This document shows, one piece after another, positions 29,501 through 42,425 of a stretch of DNA of 64,000 nucleotides (the stretch's first letter is position 1; every line of letters begins with the position of its first letter). The DNA lies in the NCBI GenBank assembly GCA_025642065.1, contig JAODUP010000055.1, positions 674,001-738,000 of the forward strand, read 5' to 3'. The notes under the pieces were generated by a model that was given only the letters and a program-made list of their open reading frames with translations, made no database searches and was not told the origin of the DNA. This DNA is from Paralvinella palmiformis (lineage: Eukaryota > Annelida > Polychaeta > Terebellida > Alvinellidae). The position numbers and the translations under genes are program-made.

Positions 29501-32500
29501 CTACTTTTGATCAGTAAAGTTACAACTATATAACTATGAGGTTAATTAAGTCTGCATTCAGTTTACTGGTTATAATGCTGTGTGTTAGTATTAATCATGA
29601 TTGTCATGGTTTTGAAGCGTTATTAAATTGAAATACAAAAAAATAACTTCTTAGCTTCCAAAACAATTTTAATGATAATATTGATGTACGTTATTTAATA
29701 AGTTGAACGTCTCTACTAGTATAATCCATTCAGAGGTGCTGTACATTAAAACCACAGAATGAACAATGCAAAAAATAATACTCTTATAAAATACTACATA
29801 TTAGAACATAGTCTACTAGTCTACAACAGTATCACAACACAACTTAGTATAACATATTCAGGTTATGAAATTATTTAATTTGAGCATTCCAAGCTTGCTG
29901 CATGTACAATACTTTCATGACCACTTCATCTTGCTAATAATAATAATAATCTTTGGCCTCGTGGGTAGAGCATGACACTATTTACCTATGGCTATGATCA
30001 TTCTGTGCAGGAGGTCGCAGGTTTGCACCTCGGCCGTGGCACTGTAGTACAAGGAGGTTTTTGATTTAGCCAGGCAACTGGGAATGTTTTCTCATTATAA
30101 ATTCTAAATTTATTTAGAATTAGTCTCTGTGGTGAAGCTATAAATTACAGACCATATGTGTCTCCCTCATTTGAGGTTGCCAGCCACGTTAAAAACAGCC
30201 GTTATGTTATATATTATATTAATAATAATGATAATAATAATTGTATTTTATATGGCACCTTATTCTAAGGTATTTTACATTAAAAACAGAATTAATTAGA
30301 AGAATTTACATAACTGAACCCTACCTTAATGTGAAAATTCACTTCAGATGTTGTTTGGATGGGAAACTAATGAATTCAGTCTTATTCTTGTTATCAGTTG
30401 AAGATGAAATATCACTGATTACTGTTTAATAATTTCACCAACTGATTTAATATACATGTACATACAGTAATTCTTTGGTCCTAAGACAAATCCATGTGTT
30501 ATACTAAAATGAAGACATATATCTGATGGTGATCTATCTGCTACTGAAACACACTGAGTTCTGTCTGTGAGGCAGACATTGGGGTCAATTCTGGTATTGG
30601 AATTGCTTATTAAAAAAAAAATGGAATTGATAAATTTGGAATTGAAGTTTACTACAAAAAATTAAATTCACAAATTAATTTAGCATCAAATTTTTTAAAT
30701 CAGAAATATTTCTTCCATGACAATCTTTCTTGGAATATAAACTACTCGGAGTAGGTATTCTGAGTGGCTACTCCAATCAGTGATTGGAGTAAGTAAAAAT
30801 GGAACTGGAATTAGTAAATTTGGAATTGATAAATTTGATGTTTTTGTTTGATTGTGAAGTGTCAGTTTATGAAACAGGTATTTTGTTGTACAGCAACCTG
30901 ATGACAATGCAGAAGATAGCTCATTGATTCAGAGATAATGGTTCAAATTGAATTTTTTAATAGTTTTCTTTTACTTTACCAATTAAAAACTTTATTTCTG
31001 GTGTTTAATGTTTACATGCTTAGGTATTTTTGAGCAATTTATCTTCTTCAACATTAAACCAGATAAATATACATATATGCTGGTAATAGGAGTAGATAAC
31101 ATATATGATAGTATTTACTTCAGACAGTAATATTGCTGAGCCACAAGTTGACAGTACTGTTAGCAAGAAGAGGAAAGCTGAGGTAAATGTATGGTATTTA
31201 TTCAATTTTAGTAGAATAATGTTTGTTTAGGCCAGTGCCATACAAATATTTCCATACATATTTCCTGGCAAAGTAGATTTTATCATCCATTTGTTCAATA
31301 AATTATTCAATTTCACAGCAAACATTACTTGCTTTGTGGCCATTGGGTTTATTTTCTTCTGAAACAAGATTTTTGCGTAAAGGAAAGGTGAAAGATAAAA
31401 CTTGCTGAATCTATATTACTGAAACTGGTGTACAACACAAGCATACAACTGGCTGGTGTTATATAGATATCTAGTATATTTAAAACTTTGATTCAGTTAA
31501 GAGTTACTAAGATAATGCAAACTGATGGATGTTTTTTATTAGATGTTTTTCAATATCTGGAAAAGGTTCCTGAAAACCCCAAAAAGGGAATGGGTTATTT
31601 GTTAGTAAGAAAGCATACCAAATTCATCCAAAGCCAAACAAAATTCCTAATTAAACATGAAGAGGGTTGTGGTTCCTTTTGTCAAGGTTTGTTTGTTCAG
31701 AGACATAACAAATATAAGAAATCCTGTCAGGATCCAGAACTAAGTTACAACCTGGTAAAATGATCTTTCAATAATAGGTTCTGACGAGTGTATTTTTTAT
31801 TCAGAAGAAAAGCACTAAATCAAGAACTGCTGAAAATAGCTAGTGCCAAATGGTAACCCACTTGAAAGGGTCACTTTCCCAACTGTGCAATTGCTATCTA
31901 CGACCAAAATGTTTGAGCTATTGATTTACAATCTACACCCATGTTTTTTACTGCATGATTGAATACATGTTAATTACATTGTCTAGCTTAAATAGATTTC
32001 TTTCATCACTGTTATATCCATGTTTTTCAACAAAAAAGTCCAGCGAATCAGACAAGTGTGAACAACGGAACAAACACCAGAAAACAGAAGCAGGTGGAAT
32101 GTCTCTACAAACCAAAAACCGTGAAGAAAATGGTAAAAAAGGTGACAGGTTGTCCTCAGAAGAAAATGCCTTCTCATTTGAACAGAGTCTAACATGTATT
32201 ATATGTCAAGAGATTTTTCACGACTGCATCAGGTCAGTACTTTTCTGCTGCTACTACATTAAACTTTGATATTGAGTCACAATGAAAGAACATAGAGTTT
32301 AGGCCATGTTTCATATTTGCTTTAAATTATGTCGTGTTGTAAAGTGTTTTCGCTCTCTTTTATTTTTGTGTTTCAATAGTTATTTCATGTTCTATTCTGT
32401 ACCAATACAGTTGTCAGCCATGTATGCATTGTTTTTGCGCTGGGTGCTATTCAGATTGGATGACAAAGTCTAGCGAATGCCCTTCGGTATGTACCATCCT

Positions 32501-35500
32501 CTGTATAGTTATAATTTTTGTTATTAAAACATCTATTTCTTACTGCATCTTAATGAATCTTAAACATTTGCTATGTTTTGTTTGATGATAATAGTCAGTT
32601 ACATACCAGGTACTAGTAATTAAAGTTATGAGCTTATGTCGGCACACAGAAATCAGATCTTACACCACAGACTACTATTTACATTTTTGTTGCTTTGAAA
32701 ACATAAATCTCCAAGGATTAAAGGCACAAAGACATTCTTAATTGTTATAGCTATTGTTTTCTTTCTTTCACTGTGTAAGTTATTTAATATTTTGATATTT
32801 AAATGATGATTTACATTAATTTTATTTTAACAATAATATTAATTTTTGTCTCATTAAATTCAGTGCCGTGGAAGAGTGGAAAGAGTTAATAAGAACTACG
32901 TCATCAATGATTTGGTGGAAGTCTACTTAAAACAACATCCTGGTGTGAATTTGTTTTATTTACTTGTGTTTGTTAGTCATTTTAAGTAATTCTTTGATGT
33001 TATTTTGTAGCTCGTGTGAGGTATTAGAGTATGTATATTATAATATGGGAAATCATTGAATAAATAGATATAAGTGGTTATTGTATGGATTTTGCCATAA
33101 CTTGTTGACTGCATTTAGGAAATGTTACATTTTCAGAAAAGAAAAGACCCAGTGAAGAATTAGAAGCTTTAGATTCTAGAAATAAAATCATGAAAGATTC
33201 AGTAAGCCTGATAACACAACTCTGGTTTGTTACATTGTTTAAGTTTCATATAAGAAAGGAATCTGTAAAAAAAACGGAATGAATATATGATTGCTTTGAC
33301 TGTTAATTTGTTTAGGTTAAGGTTTTGGAACCAAAGAAAGCATTTTCTGATATCTTGGATGAAGATGAATCAGTTCACGATGATTTAAGCACAAGTTCTG
33401 AAGAGAACAGTGACCTGTGAGTGATTATAATTAACAGTAAATCAGGTTATAGTATTAGCTGTTTTTTGTAACTGCTGTATATCTTCTTAATACTAAGTTT
33501 GTTTAATAAATCAAGCGATTAGTCATCTTCTTGGTGAGAATAATTTACGTGGAGGGTACCAGAAAAAGAAGTGACAACTCTATTAACCTTTTCTATTATT
33601 TTAGTGCCAATGATCAGTCTGCTTCAGGAACAACTTTACAGAAAAGGCGAGTCATTATTTGTTTCTACACAAATCATTAGCCTGTGTGTGCGTGTGCATG
33701 TGCACATGTGTGAACTAACCTACATACTTTAATCAGAACTCTGAAACAGGGTACATTTGATTTTCTATGACATATAATTCATGTGATGCTGAATGCTGGT
33801 TTATCTTACTTAAAGTTTTTTTCTTTTTCAGTACATTGTTTGGATTTCCAAAAGTTCTTTGTCGTCAGTGCCCTGAATATAAAACTTCTACAATAGGATG
33901 CCCACTTCAGATTACAAAATTCACATCTCAAGTTGGTATGATATTTCATCTTATACATATCTATTTTCAAAAGTAGTAACTGATATTTGTTATACAATAT
34001 TCATAAATTACTAATATTTTATTAAATGGGTACCATATTTACTTGTGGATAAGTCACACTCATTTATAAGCTTCACCACAAGTATTGCCTTGAAAATTGA
34101 TACAAAGTTAATTTACTGAAATACACATTGAAATTCCATGGTAGAATAAGTATTAGTATTGAATGTTGGTGTCACATTGAGTAACAGTTGATAAAACAAC
34201 TCGCCACATTGCAAAGCACATATTGACAAAATTAAATGTTTAACATAATTGCGGAACACTTGTAAAATGCATGCACAGTTAAGTACATACAGTTGATAAA
34301 ATAAGCTTCGTGGTTGTTAGCCCTGTGTGTAAGTTGCATCTAAACTTTTGTTATTGAATTTAAATACAAAAAGGTGTGACTTCTGCATGAAATAATATGG
34401 TACATTAACTCTACATTAATAATATAATATAATGCAGTCATAAATTCTAATGTCTATTTCTTCAGCCTTTCAGTTTGTTAATTTGTATCAGTTTATACGT
34501 TTTAATAAAACATTGAGTAATACACTAATTCAGAGTGATGCTGCAATACAACTAGGTTATTTGTAATATTTTTATGACTTGTTAACTCCGATTTCCTGTT
34601 AACTATTTTGCCACAATTCCAAATCAAAATTATAAATTTAGATATTTTACAACCAAGAATATTGAAGAGTGCTAGCCCATTTTTGCCAAGGGACTTTTGG
34701 CATTCTGCTTATTGCAAAATATTCCTATTTGTATGTATTTCTTAATCAGTCATATTAATATTATAATTGTTTATCCAAAGGATTAGTTGTTTGATCTGTT
34801 GAAAATATTCGGCTGGAAAACATACTAAACAAATTATTTAATATCCTGCTTTTAAGTAATGATACTCTTCCACGCCAGAATAATAATTAAAATTCCACAT
34901 TCTAAATCTAAGATATTTAATAAATGAAAACAGCTGAAAATATATACACTAATTGAGCTGTTACTAATGGTATTTTAGCAACACTGCTTACCATGAGGTA
35001 TTTCTATATATTTCTATTACCTGTTACTTGATTAAACAACATATTAAGTGATATATTTTTGTACCCTAAATGGATGAAATATATTAGTCCGGTATTTGTC
35101 TTGTATATGTTATAACTTGGAAGAAACCCCAAATAAAAAACCTTCTATACTCCCCAGCTTGAGCACAGCTAACTACAACTTAGTTGCATTCCAGTATCAT
35201 GTAGTGTACTATTTTCAGCAAGGTTCCTGGTTAATGGTCAACATTCATGTCATTAATACAGCTGGTCCTTCAACGTGTAAAACTGATGACAGTGGAAGAT
35301 CATCATCAGCGATTGCTGCATATACGTGTAGCCCAAAGATCAAGTACACATAATGTGTCATTGTTGTTTGACTCCTATGCCAGACAGAAGGATAGCATCT
35401 CAATCAGACAACGCAATACCTGTACAGCAATGTATGTCTTCACTCTTTATTTTAAAGTAAAATGTCCCACATCTGTTAAACGGTATGTTCAGTTCAGATT

Positions 35501-36258
35501 TTCATTTGAATTCACGATATCCTGAAATGATACGGTTACAGACTTGTGTTACACGGGTACCTCAATAGGAAATGCATAAAATATAGAGACACTACCCGCC
35601 ATTAGTTCAAGTATTAATATGTGATAGTCATAAGTATGAATTCTTCACAATCAAGTCCATAACAGTGGTTGATTTCATTTCAAATGCTATTTGATTATTT
35701 AGAGTGGATGCAGGGTGATCTTGACTTATTTCTGTCATCATAAAATGGGCATTTGAGTATGTCAATGATTAATTTTTATCAAATATCAAAGGCTGTCCCA
35801 ACTGAGTGATCATTTCTTTTTATATCTAGGTGTCTACTGCTACAGAATGTACTGTCATTTATACTGGGGTTGTCAGGCTGATGGATGTGATGGATGTCTG
35901 GCTAAGTTCAAAGGTATCTTCAGTTACATTGCTGCATCATATTCTATTGTCATTTATAATAGAAATTGTATACTTATATTAAAGAGAAATTCTATGAGCC
36001 ACATGGGTAGAGCATGAGACTATTTACTTTTTGCCAAAACTTTTTTTTCGGCTATGGTCATTCTGTGCGGCAGTGGCACTATAGTAGGAGGAGTTTTTTA
36101 TTCAGCCAGGCAACTGTCAAGGTTTTCTCCACTGAACATGCAATATATTCTAAATTTATTTAGAATTAGTCTCCATGGGGAAGCTATAAATTACAGACCA
36201 TATGCATCTCCCTCATTTGAGGTTGCCAGCCACATTAAAAACTGGCATTTCGGCTATT

Positions 36259-36305
<47 letters not shown>

Positions 36306-38171
36306 CACACACACACACAATGACAATGAATTTATTTTCCAATTTACACTTACATATTTTTACAATTTATATTGTGTGTGTGTGTGTGTGTGTGTATGTG
36401 TGGAGAGAGAAAGTTTATCATTATAAATTAATTAAAAATAAAATATACAACGTGAATTTATAAAGCACAGAAAAATACACACACATAACAGTAGTTTTAG
36501 TCTTGGGATCATATCTATTTGATAGGATTAAAATATTTTGAATTATTTTTTGCCCTGAATTTTATATGCTGAACTTTATAAATGTGCATAAAAAATATGA
36601 ATGTCATACATATGTGTGTGTGCAATTTATAATAAAATGAACTCACTTTTCTTTCCAATTCATAACTTGTACAAATAATGTTTGTAGCAATTATTTTGTT
36701 TATATTATAAAATTAACAGCATTCATTAGGACTCTTAGAGTGTTGTCATAACCAATAGTAAGATTCTTCATAAAACAAATTAAGAGTATTTTGCCAATAA
36801 TGTCACCAAAATGAATATTCAAACAAAATGAAGGATGTATAAGGAGACTCCAGTCATACTTAGTGCTGTTGATTTCTATGGATTCCTGTATTAATTTATA
36901 ACAAATACATCATGCCTATGATGGTATGAGAATTCTGTATAATCGATTCAACTGTTGTCTGTTAGATGTTTATACTGTTTTTAATGGATACCTAAACTTG
37001 GTTTTGCCAGGCAATTGGATTTTTCAGGTGATAAAGTTAGTACATTCTCAGTGTTCTTTTTGCAGATCTTCATTTTGGACCAAAGTGCTTACGTGGGCTC
37101 ATTCTGATGAACGATTATGAATCCGACATTTTCAAGGTGGTATAATGTTAATGTTTGAGATAAATGTTCAAGGATTTGTTATGGTACTTCTGAAATTAGA
37201 TTTCTTTGGTAAACTGGGTTATGATTGTGGCTTCCAGGTTAATTAAATTTTGGAAGGATATGAATAATCTAGTTGAGTCTTAAAGCACATCATATGAACT
37301 TGTTACTATGAAATTAAATAACACCTGAATTCCAAGTTATCACCTATATATGTAAAACAGTATATGTGATTTCCTTTTATTAATTTTGTTTATGTTTGTT
37401 GCAGAATTACTTGGAACAGAAAGGCATCAATATTAAAGATGTTATAACAGTTTGCCTGAGCAAATTAGATGATGGATCCTACACGTGTATGGGTAAGTCA
37501 CTGACTTCACAGATCATATGTTTAAGCAAATTAATTGATAATATATTTCCACTAATATTATTACACATAGGTCACTCTTCCAGTATATTATTTTTGTTTC
37601 CTGTCTGTTTGATTCTCTTTCCTTATCAGACCAAGCTCGAGGATTAAATTCCAGCACAGTTTTATGTTACCACTGTGGATTGAGAAATCTAAGAGATCTT
37701 GCTTATCAATATAGAAAAGATATACCAAATGATGAACTGCCAGGTTTGGTTGTCATATTTGAAAAACTGCTTTTAATATTAAGGTTCCAAGTAATGCAAA
37801 AATATGTTATAAGAACTGGTATCTTGATTGTTTGAACCGGAACGTGCTTTATTCACTGGATGATACAAATAAAAGCGTATTTCTAGATCTTTTATGTTGA
37901 AGTTTGTACCATCACAAATCCTGCATAATTGTATTGTATTTTTATATGATAACAGGATCAGTCACCAAAAGACCAGACTGTTATTGGGGAAAGAATTGTC
38001 GAACACAAAGAGGAAAAATGGACCATGCAGCGTATGTAATGGGCTGTGTAACATTAGTTTAATATCTGAAACATATTATCTCATCGTTTAGCAGCTGTCA
38101 TGCATGCTATTATGATGTCATCTTGTTATTACAGGAGATATAACCACATATGTGAACAGACGAGAACATAA
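26586..38171 (+). CDS. CHFR: CHFR, checkpoint E3 ubiquitin ligase with FHA, RING and PBZ modules
   Basis: CHFR delays mitotic entry under stress, ubiquitylates kinases such as PLK1 and Aurora A, and binds poly(ADP-ribose). Exons: 26586-26691, 28431-28527, 28657-28702, 29065-29128, 29356-29466, 31124-31182, 32039-32232, 32411-32486, 32864-32942, 33137-33201, 33316-33416, 33605-33646, 33832-33935, 35262-35431, 35830-35913, 37066-37136, 37405-37492, 37630-37743, 37956-38031, 38135-38171. Exons 1-5 give the FHA domain ('FVIGRST', 'LISGRHC', 'HDTSTNGTLLN'); 7-9 the C3HC4 RING ('LTCIICQEIF', 'CMHCFCAGC', 'CPSC'); 13-18 the cysteine-rich region ('CRQCPEY', 'CHLYWGC', 'YESDIFKNYL'); 19-20 the PBZ finger ('RPDCYWGKNCRT', 'YNHICEQTR'). 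The summed length is 2 nt over a multiple of three, and the excess maps to about 35330. Without it the protein is 593 residues (human 664). The intron at 33647 needs a GC donor. The acceptor at 32039 is weak. Confidence 0.95.
26692..28430. other. CHFR intron 1
   Basis: AT-rich; holds a fragment of SINE family D (about 27125-27210, with 'ggtgtgatcagcacaaggtt'). The open frame at 27282-27566 has no family features and no matching splice phase. Confidence 0.5.
29952..30240 (+). mobile_element. SINE family C, copy in CHFR intron
   Basis: Head 'ggcctcgtgggtagagcatg' with B-box-like 'CAGGTTTGCACCT', then 'agccaggcaactggg'. The shared block follows: 'tctaaatttatttagaatta', 'gaagctataaattacagacc', 'ccctcatttgaggttgcca'. 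It ends in a TAATAA-rich tail. Confidence 0.82.
30590..30850 (+). repeat. AT-rich interspersed repeat, copy 2
   Basis: Second copy of the element at 830-1030, with the same order of blocks ('ccatgacaatc', 'ttggaatataaactactc', 'tttggaattgataaatttg'). The central palindrome differs between copies. Confidence 0.7.
31183..32038. other. CHFR intron 6
   Basis: Holds a 91-codon open frame (31488-31763) that I cannot attach to CHFR by phase and do not recognise. A possible exon at 31805 was rejected because it runs into TAG. Confidence 0.5.
34033..34400. mobile_element. TA-flanked MITE in CHFR intron
   Basis: TA dinucleotides flank it (34031-34032 and 34401-34402). The terminal inverted repeats are imperfect: CCATATTTACTTGTGGATAA with GTCACAC on the left against CCATATTATTTCATGCAGAA with GTCACAC on the right (complement). 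There is no coding capacity. The terminus resembles that of the larger element at 52858-54364, suggesting a shared mariner/pogo-type family. Confidence 0.7.
35262..35431 (+). CDS. CHFR: CHFR cysteine-rich exon with a 2-nt frame break
   Basis: From the acceptor at 35261 the phase inherited from the previous exon reads 'AGPSTCKTDD...AIAAYTC', then runs to a stop. After the TGT at 35327-35329 the frame matching CHFR restarts two bases later at CCC (35332): 'PKDQVHIMCHCCLTPMPDRR', and this frame joins cleanly to the next exon. Removing AG (35330-35331) would give a Cys-Pro junction as in vertebrate CHFR. The break may be an assembly error, a real allele, or a sign of an acceptor at tgtag|CCC. Confidence 0.8.
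36000..36265 (+). mobile_element. SINE family C, second copy in CHFR
   Basis: Carries 'gggtagagcatgagac', 'cagccaggcaactg', 'tctaaatttatttagaatta', 'gaagctataaattacagacc' and 'cctcatttgaggttgcca'. It ends in a compound TA (36265-36302) and CA microsatellite; a GT run follows at 36374-36396. Confidence 0.82.
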
Positions 38172-40568
38172 CCTAACCCTGGATGGAACATTAATTTAAA
38201 AGCTTCAACATTGTAGTGGCAACTGGTTATCAACATAGTGATGGACTTTATATGAAGTGAATGTTACATCTTGTTTATTAGTTGATTTATTGATGTTCTA
38301 TATATAAAGAAATGGAGAAAATTCAAATAATTCTTACAAGAATTAGCTTATGATTTAATTACACACACACACACACACAGGGGGAAGTGAGAAGAATCTA
38401 TGCTATTTAGATTACAGAATAAATTCAAGGTGTGCATGAAAGTGTGTATTTATGATAACAAATATGAACAATAGATGATTTTTATGATGATGTCTATGAT
38501 CTATGAGAAATTAATTTTTAAGTTTAATAGCATCATTATTTGAATATAATGACATAATTGGAGTATTCTGGTTAGAAATGTAGAAACAGAACCTTTATTT
38601 TGTCTTCATACCATCATGATGAACAACACAGATTGATTATTAACACATTTATCAATATTGCCAATATGTATCTTGAAACATATCTTCATTCAGCATTTAT
38701 ATTTTTACTTGCATATATATATGTGCTAACAATACTCACGTGGTGATAACTTGAAATTCGGGTGTTATTTAATTTTATAGTAATAATTAAGTTCATATTG
38801 AATTGAATTAATTTCACATAGCAAGAGTGCAATGCACAAATACACAGACACAATGGACATAATGATGAAATACATTAATAAATATACATAAATCAAGATT
38901 GACATGTGTACTCCTATGTGAGGAAACAGTGTAGCCCAAATGCTGTCTTACCACTGTTCCCCGTACTTTGGGACTCGGCTAGATTAATTATTCATATCCT
39001 TCCAAAATATAGTTAGTCTGGAAGCCACAATTATAACACAGTTTACCACAGAAATCTAATTTCAGAAGTCTAAGTGTCATTTTGATAATTAATTATAAAT
39101 TAAGCAGAGCAGTCATAAAATAACAACTGGCATATGTATCAGTGTCTTGGTAGTTCATAGACACAGCTATTTCTTTCCATATGACCAGTTTCATTACACT
39201 TTGAATGTTATTAGAAGGATATATATACTCAAAGAATGCTGCTTCCTGTGGCTTATGATAAAAACATGAAAATGGAAGTCATCAGGATTAATAGCGGTCT
39301 GGAAGACTAGTACCCAGTCAGATGGCTGACACACTTTTGAGCTAAAAGAATGATTATGATTTATGAACTTGATGGATTCAGCAAGCTTGTGGAGTGATGA
39401 CATCAACCTTGCAGTTGGTGACAAGATGAGACTGCCTGAGTCGGGGCTATTTAGATAAAAACCTGTATTAGTTACTAATATATTCTGAGGTACATTTTAT
39501 TAATAATGGCAAAGGAAACCAATCATGAAGTTAAATCAATCCTATGAAAGGCTCACCTGCAAATATATTGATCGAAACAATCTTCTTTCAAGTAACAAGC
39601 TTACCTTGTGTATATACTGCCATAGATGTTGTTGACTAAACTTATATATGCTGATTCTATAGCTGTTCTGTAGTAAGGACACTTTAGGAAGGATATCATT
39701 ATTATTATTTTGTTGACTTATAATATTTCATTAGTTTAATGTAGCAAAAACAAAAACAAATATACTAGAGCAGTAAATTGTTATATCAGTCAGTTTAACT
39801 ATTTCTTCCAGAAGAAATAAGGTTTCTTCCATTTAAAAAAAAGAATTGTAAGTTTAACGCTGATTTGGGCTTATACTTTATAGATCACATAATAATTAAG
39901 GGGCCATAAATAACTTTTAATTTAATTACTTCAAGATATAACACTACATCAGGCATTTACTTATGGATAAAAAATTTTGTTGGATATACTGATGAATGCT
40001 TGATCCTTCCTATACACAGATCACACACATTTAGATTATTCCTACAGCTAGTAATAAAAAATATGTCCAAATATAAGATCTGACACTGATAATAAAGTAG
40101 ATCTATATGGAGGTACTGGACTGACGGTCAGCAAGTGCTAACAGCCATATGAAACTTGGACTTCTAAAAACACGCATTTCCAGAACACAAATTATAATAA
40201 TTTAATTAATATCTAAATATGTCACAAAAACAAAGTGCTGTTCATTCTAAGCCGATTTATTTTACTATGAGTTATGAATATTTAATTTATTATTAAAATA
40301 AACTGCTAAAGAATTCAGGGTTATAAGTACAAGTCAAATATTTCCATAAAATATTTTTTTGTAATGTGTGTATGATTTAACCCATTCACACAGACGCAAA
40401 GTAAGAAGTGTTGTCATGGTGATAGTTACGAAAATGACATGGGTTGATTATTGCGCATGCGTAATGGGATTTCCTTCGAGCCACTGGCGGGAATTATGCT
40501 GAGTTGATCGTTATTAACTGATTACTGTGAGCCATGTTCAGATCTACAGATTAGTAGGTATTGCATGG

Positions 40569-40603
<35 letters not shown>

Positions 40604-40682
40604 ATTATATATATATATATATATATATAAAACCGCCTCTATGACTATGGCGTAGTGAGTGCATGAGCTTTGATCCCAAATT
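38172..40682. other. CHFR-STN1 intergenic region, left part
   Basis: AT-rich with no gene seen. CA runs (about 38362-38380 and 40571-40600) and a TA run (40604-40631) are present. Possible promoters cannot be recognised. Confidence 0.5.
38418..38423 (+). terminator. Candidate CHFR polyadenylation signal
   Basis: AATAAA about 250 bp after the CHFR stop, followed by the GT-rich 'ggtgtgcatgaaagtgtgta', a suitable downstream element. Confidence 0.55.
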
Positions 40683-41050
40683 GGTGGCCTAGCGATTAAG
40701 CAACTCCGGGACTTGACTTGCCTTGGGCTTGGTCTGTGCCGAGCCACAGGTTGAAGGTTCGATCCTTGCAAGATGTCGAAACTTTTCCAGAGATTAATTT
40801 TTCGGCTCACAACATCGTGGGTGGTTGACCATGTTAAATGACGCTGCCGTCTACACTGAATTATTAAAAATAAAGGGGGACGTTAAAGACCCTCTGAGGA
40901 CGTAAAACACTCTGGCAGTGACCACCCTCAGGGTATTTCGGCTCTATCTTTCCACACTGCTCCCCTGTGAATGGTGGGGGAGGGAAATTTTGCTACCACT
41001 CCAACATAGAGGCTGTGTTGAATAAGCAACAGCCTGGGGATCCCCCCTCC
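40683..41050 (+). mobile_element. SINE family B, copy 2
   Basis: Full-length relative of 16735-17080, with the head 'ggtggcctagcgattaagca' and B-box-like 'AGGTTCGATCC'. The body runs through to 'catagaggctgtg', 'aataagcaacagcctgggga' and an A-rich end. Confidence 0.85.
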
Positions 41051-41074
41051 CCAAAAAAAGTTCGAGTGGGTTTA

Positions 41075-41385
41075 TAAGAGCGTGGTACTTTCTTACTCAT
41101 GGTCGTCCCTTGCGGGAGGTTAGTGGTTCAAATCCTGGCGGTGGCATTATACTTTTATAGGTGTCTAGATCTGTTTACAGTAAGGAGGAGTTTTTCATCC
41201 GACCAGGCAACTGGCAAGCTTTTCTCCGCCAAATATTTAACTATTCTAAATTTATTTAGAATTAGTTCCTGTGATGAAGCAGTAAATTACAGACCATATC
41301 ATATGCGTCGATCTCCCTGATTTGAGGTAGCTAAGCCACGTAAAATAACTGCCATTTCGGTCATTAATGTTATTATATATAATTA
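41075..41385 (+). mobile_element. SINE family C, intergenic copy
   Basis: Head with 'GTGGTTCAAATCC' (41126-41138), then 'gaccaggcaactggcaagc', 'tctaaatttatttagaatta' and 'aaattacagaccatat'. It starts about 25 bp after the SINE B copy, so the two are nearly abutting. Confidence 0.8.
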
Positions 41386-42000
41386 TATATATATTATCAT
41401 GACTTGCACACATTTTGTTGATTGGCAGAAAGACAGACATTATTGATATATAGAACAATTTTAAATAAGGCAAACTAATATTTAAGGGGGAAATATGTAA
41501 TTGATAAGTTTGTACACCCATCAATGAATGCCTTTAAAGCACACCCCAATAAACATTGGAACTGTTTTAAGTATTGCCAACTCTAGGTCCATAATAATTT
41601 AGCAAAACCAGTATACCATAGGCCTGGAGCTGTTAAAGGCCCATAGCCTAGAAATTAGTAGCTGATGAGTATGACTATAAACTCAAACATGCTTTAGATT
41701 TAAGAGTGGGTCTTTTCTACTGTTGAGTGTATCACATTTCTGGTCCTTCCTGCTCCTTATCTATGATGATGAACAATAACCATTACCATATGAAAAATAA
41801 CTAAATTAATTGCAGGAACTATGATATATTTATAAGTCGTAGTTAAAAAAGAAAACTGTATACCATCCCCTGAACAAAGCCAGAGGAGATAAAGTCGGTG
41901 CAATACAAGGTAATAAATATAACCTAAAGTCATAATTCAGAGTAATTATGCAGTCTAAATTAACATTTCATAGGTCACTTTAACAAGTATTAATTAAAGG

Positions 42001-42425
42001 CAGGGTACCCACACATCATGGAAAATAACAAATTCATTTTCCAGGATCTGAAAATGTCCTTGAATTTGACAAAATCAGGAAATGTCCTGGAAATAATATT
42101 GCCCTTGAAAAAATTGACTTAGAACAAAAAGCTTGTGAATACATATTATGCCTCTAGAAGAAAACTGCAATTGTAGAAGAAAAAGAGTACTAATACTATT
42201 ACATAGTGTTGATCCTGTGTTAGTTAAAATATCTAGAAAGGGTGAGGAGGAGGCTGTACCAAACAATTGTCAATAATCGATTATACATTTAATAAATATG
42301 ATATGCTTTTTCACGAGTATCTTGATTTATTACCTTTAAATCTTGTATATTTTGTCCTGGAAAAGGGTAATTCTGGCCTGGAAGTGTCCTGGAAAATTAA
42401 ATTTCCTTGGCTGTGGGGGGAACTG
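42001..42425. mobile_element. hAT-like MITE, copy 1
   Basis: Begins CAGGGTACCCACACATCATG and ends, as complement, CAGTTCCCCCCACAGCC. The internal blocks 'tgtcctggaaa', 'ttagaacaaaaa', 'aataaatatgatat' and 'tttaaatcttgtatatt' are shared with 49801-50196. CAGGG termini are typical of hAT elements. The flanking 8-mers match poorly. Confidence 0.72.

Larger units (their letters stand above)
29467..31123. other. CHFR intron 5 with repeats
   Basis: Holds a SINE family C copy (29952-30240) and the second copy of the AT-rich repeat (about 30590-30850). No exon is seen. Confidence 0.6.

Noticed and set aside
31488..31763. 91-codon open frame in a CHFR intron
   Set aside because: Not recognised, no agreeing splice phase with flanking exons, and probably chance or a worn repeat.
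31805..31852. Possible CHFR exon after attcag
   Set aside because: In the required phase it meets TAG before any donor.
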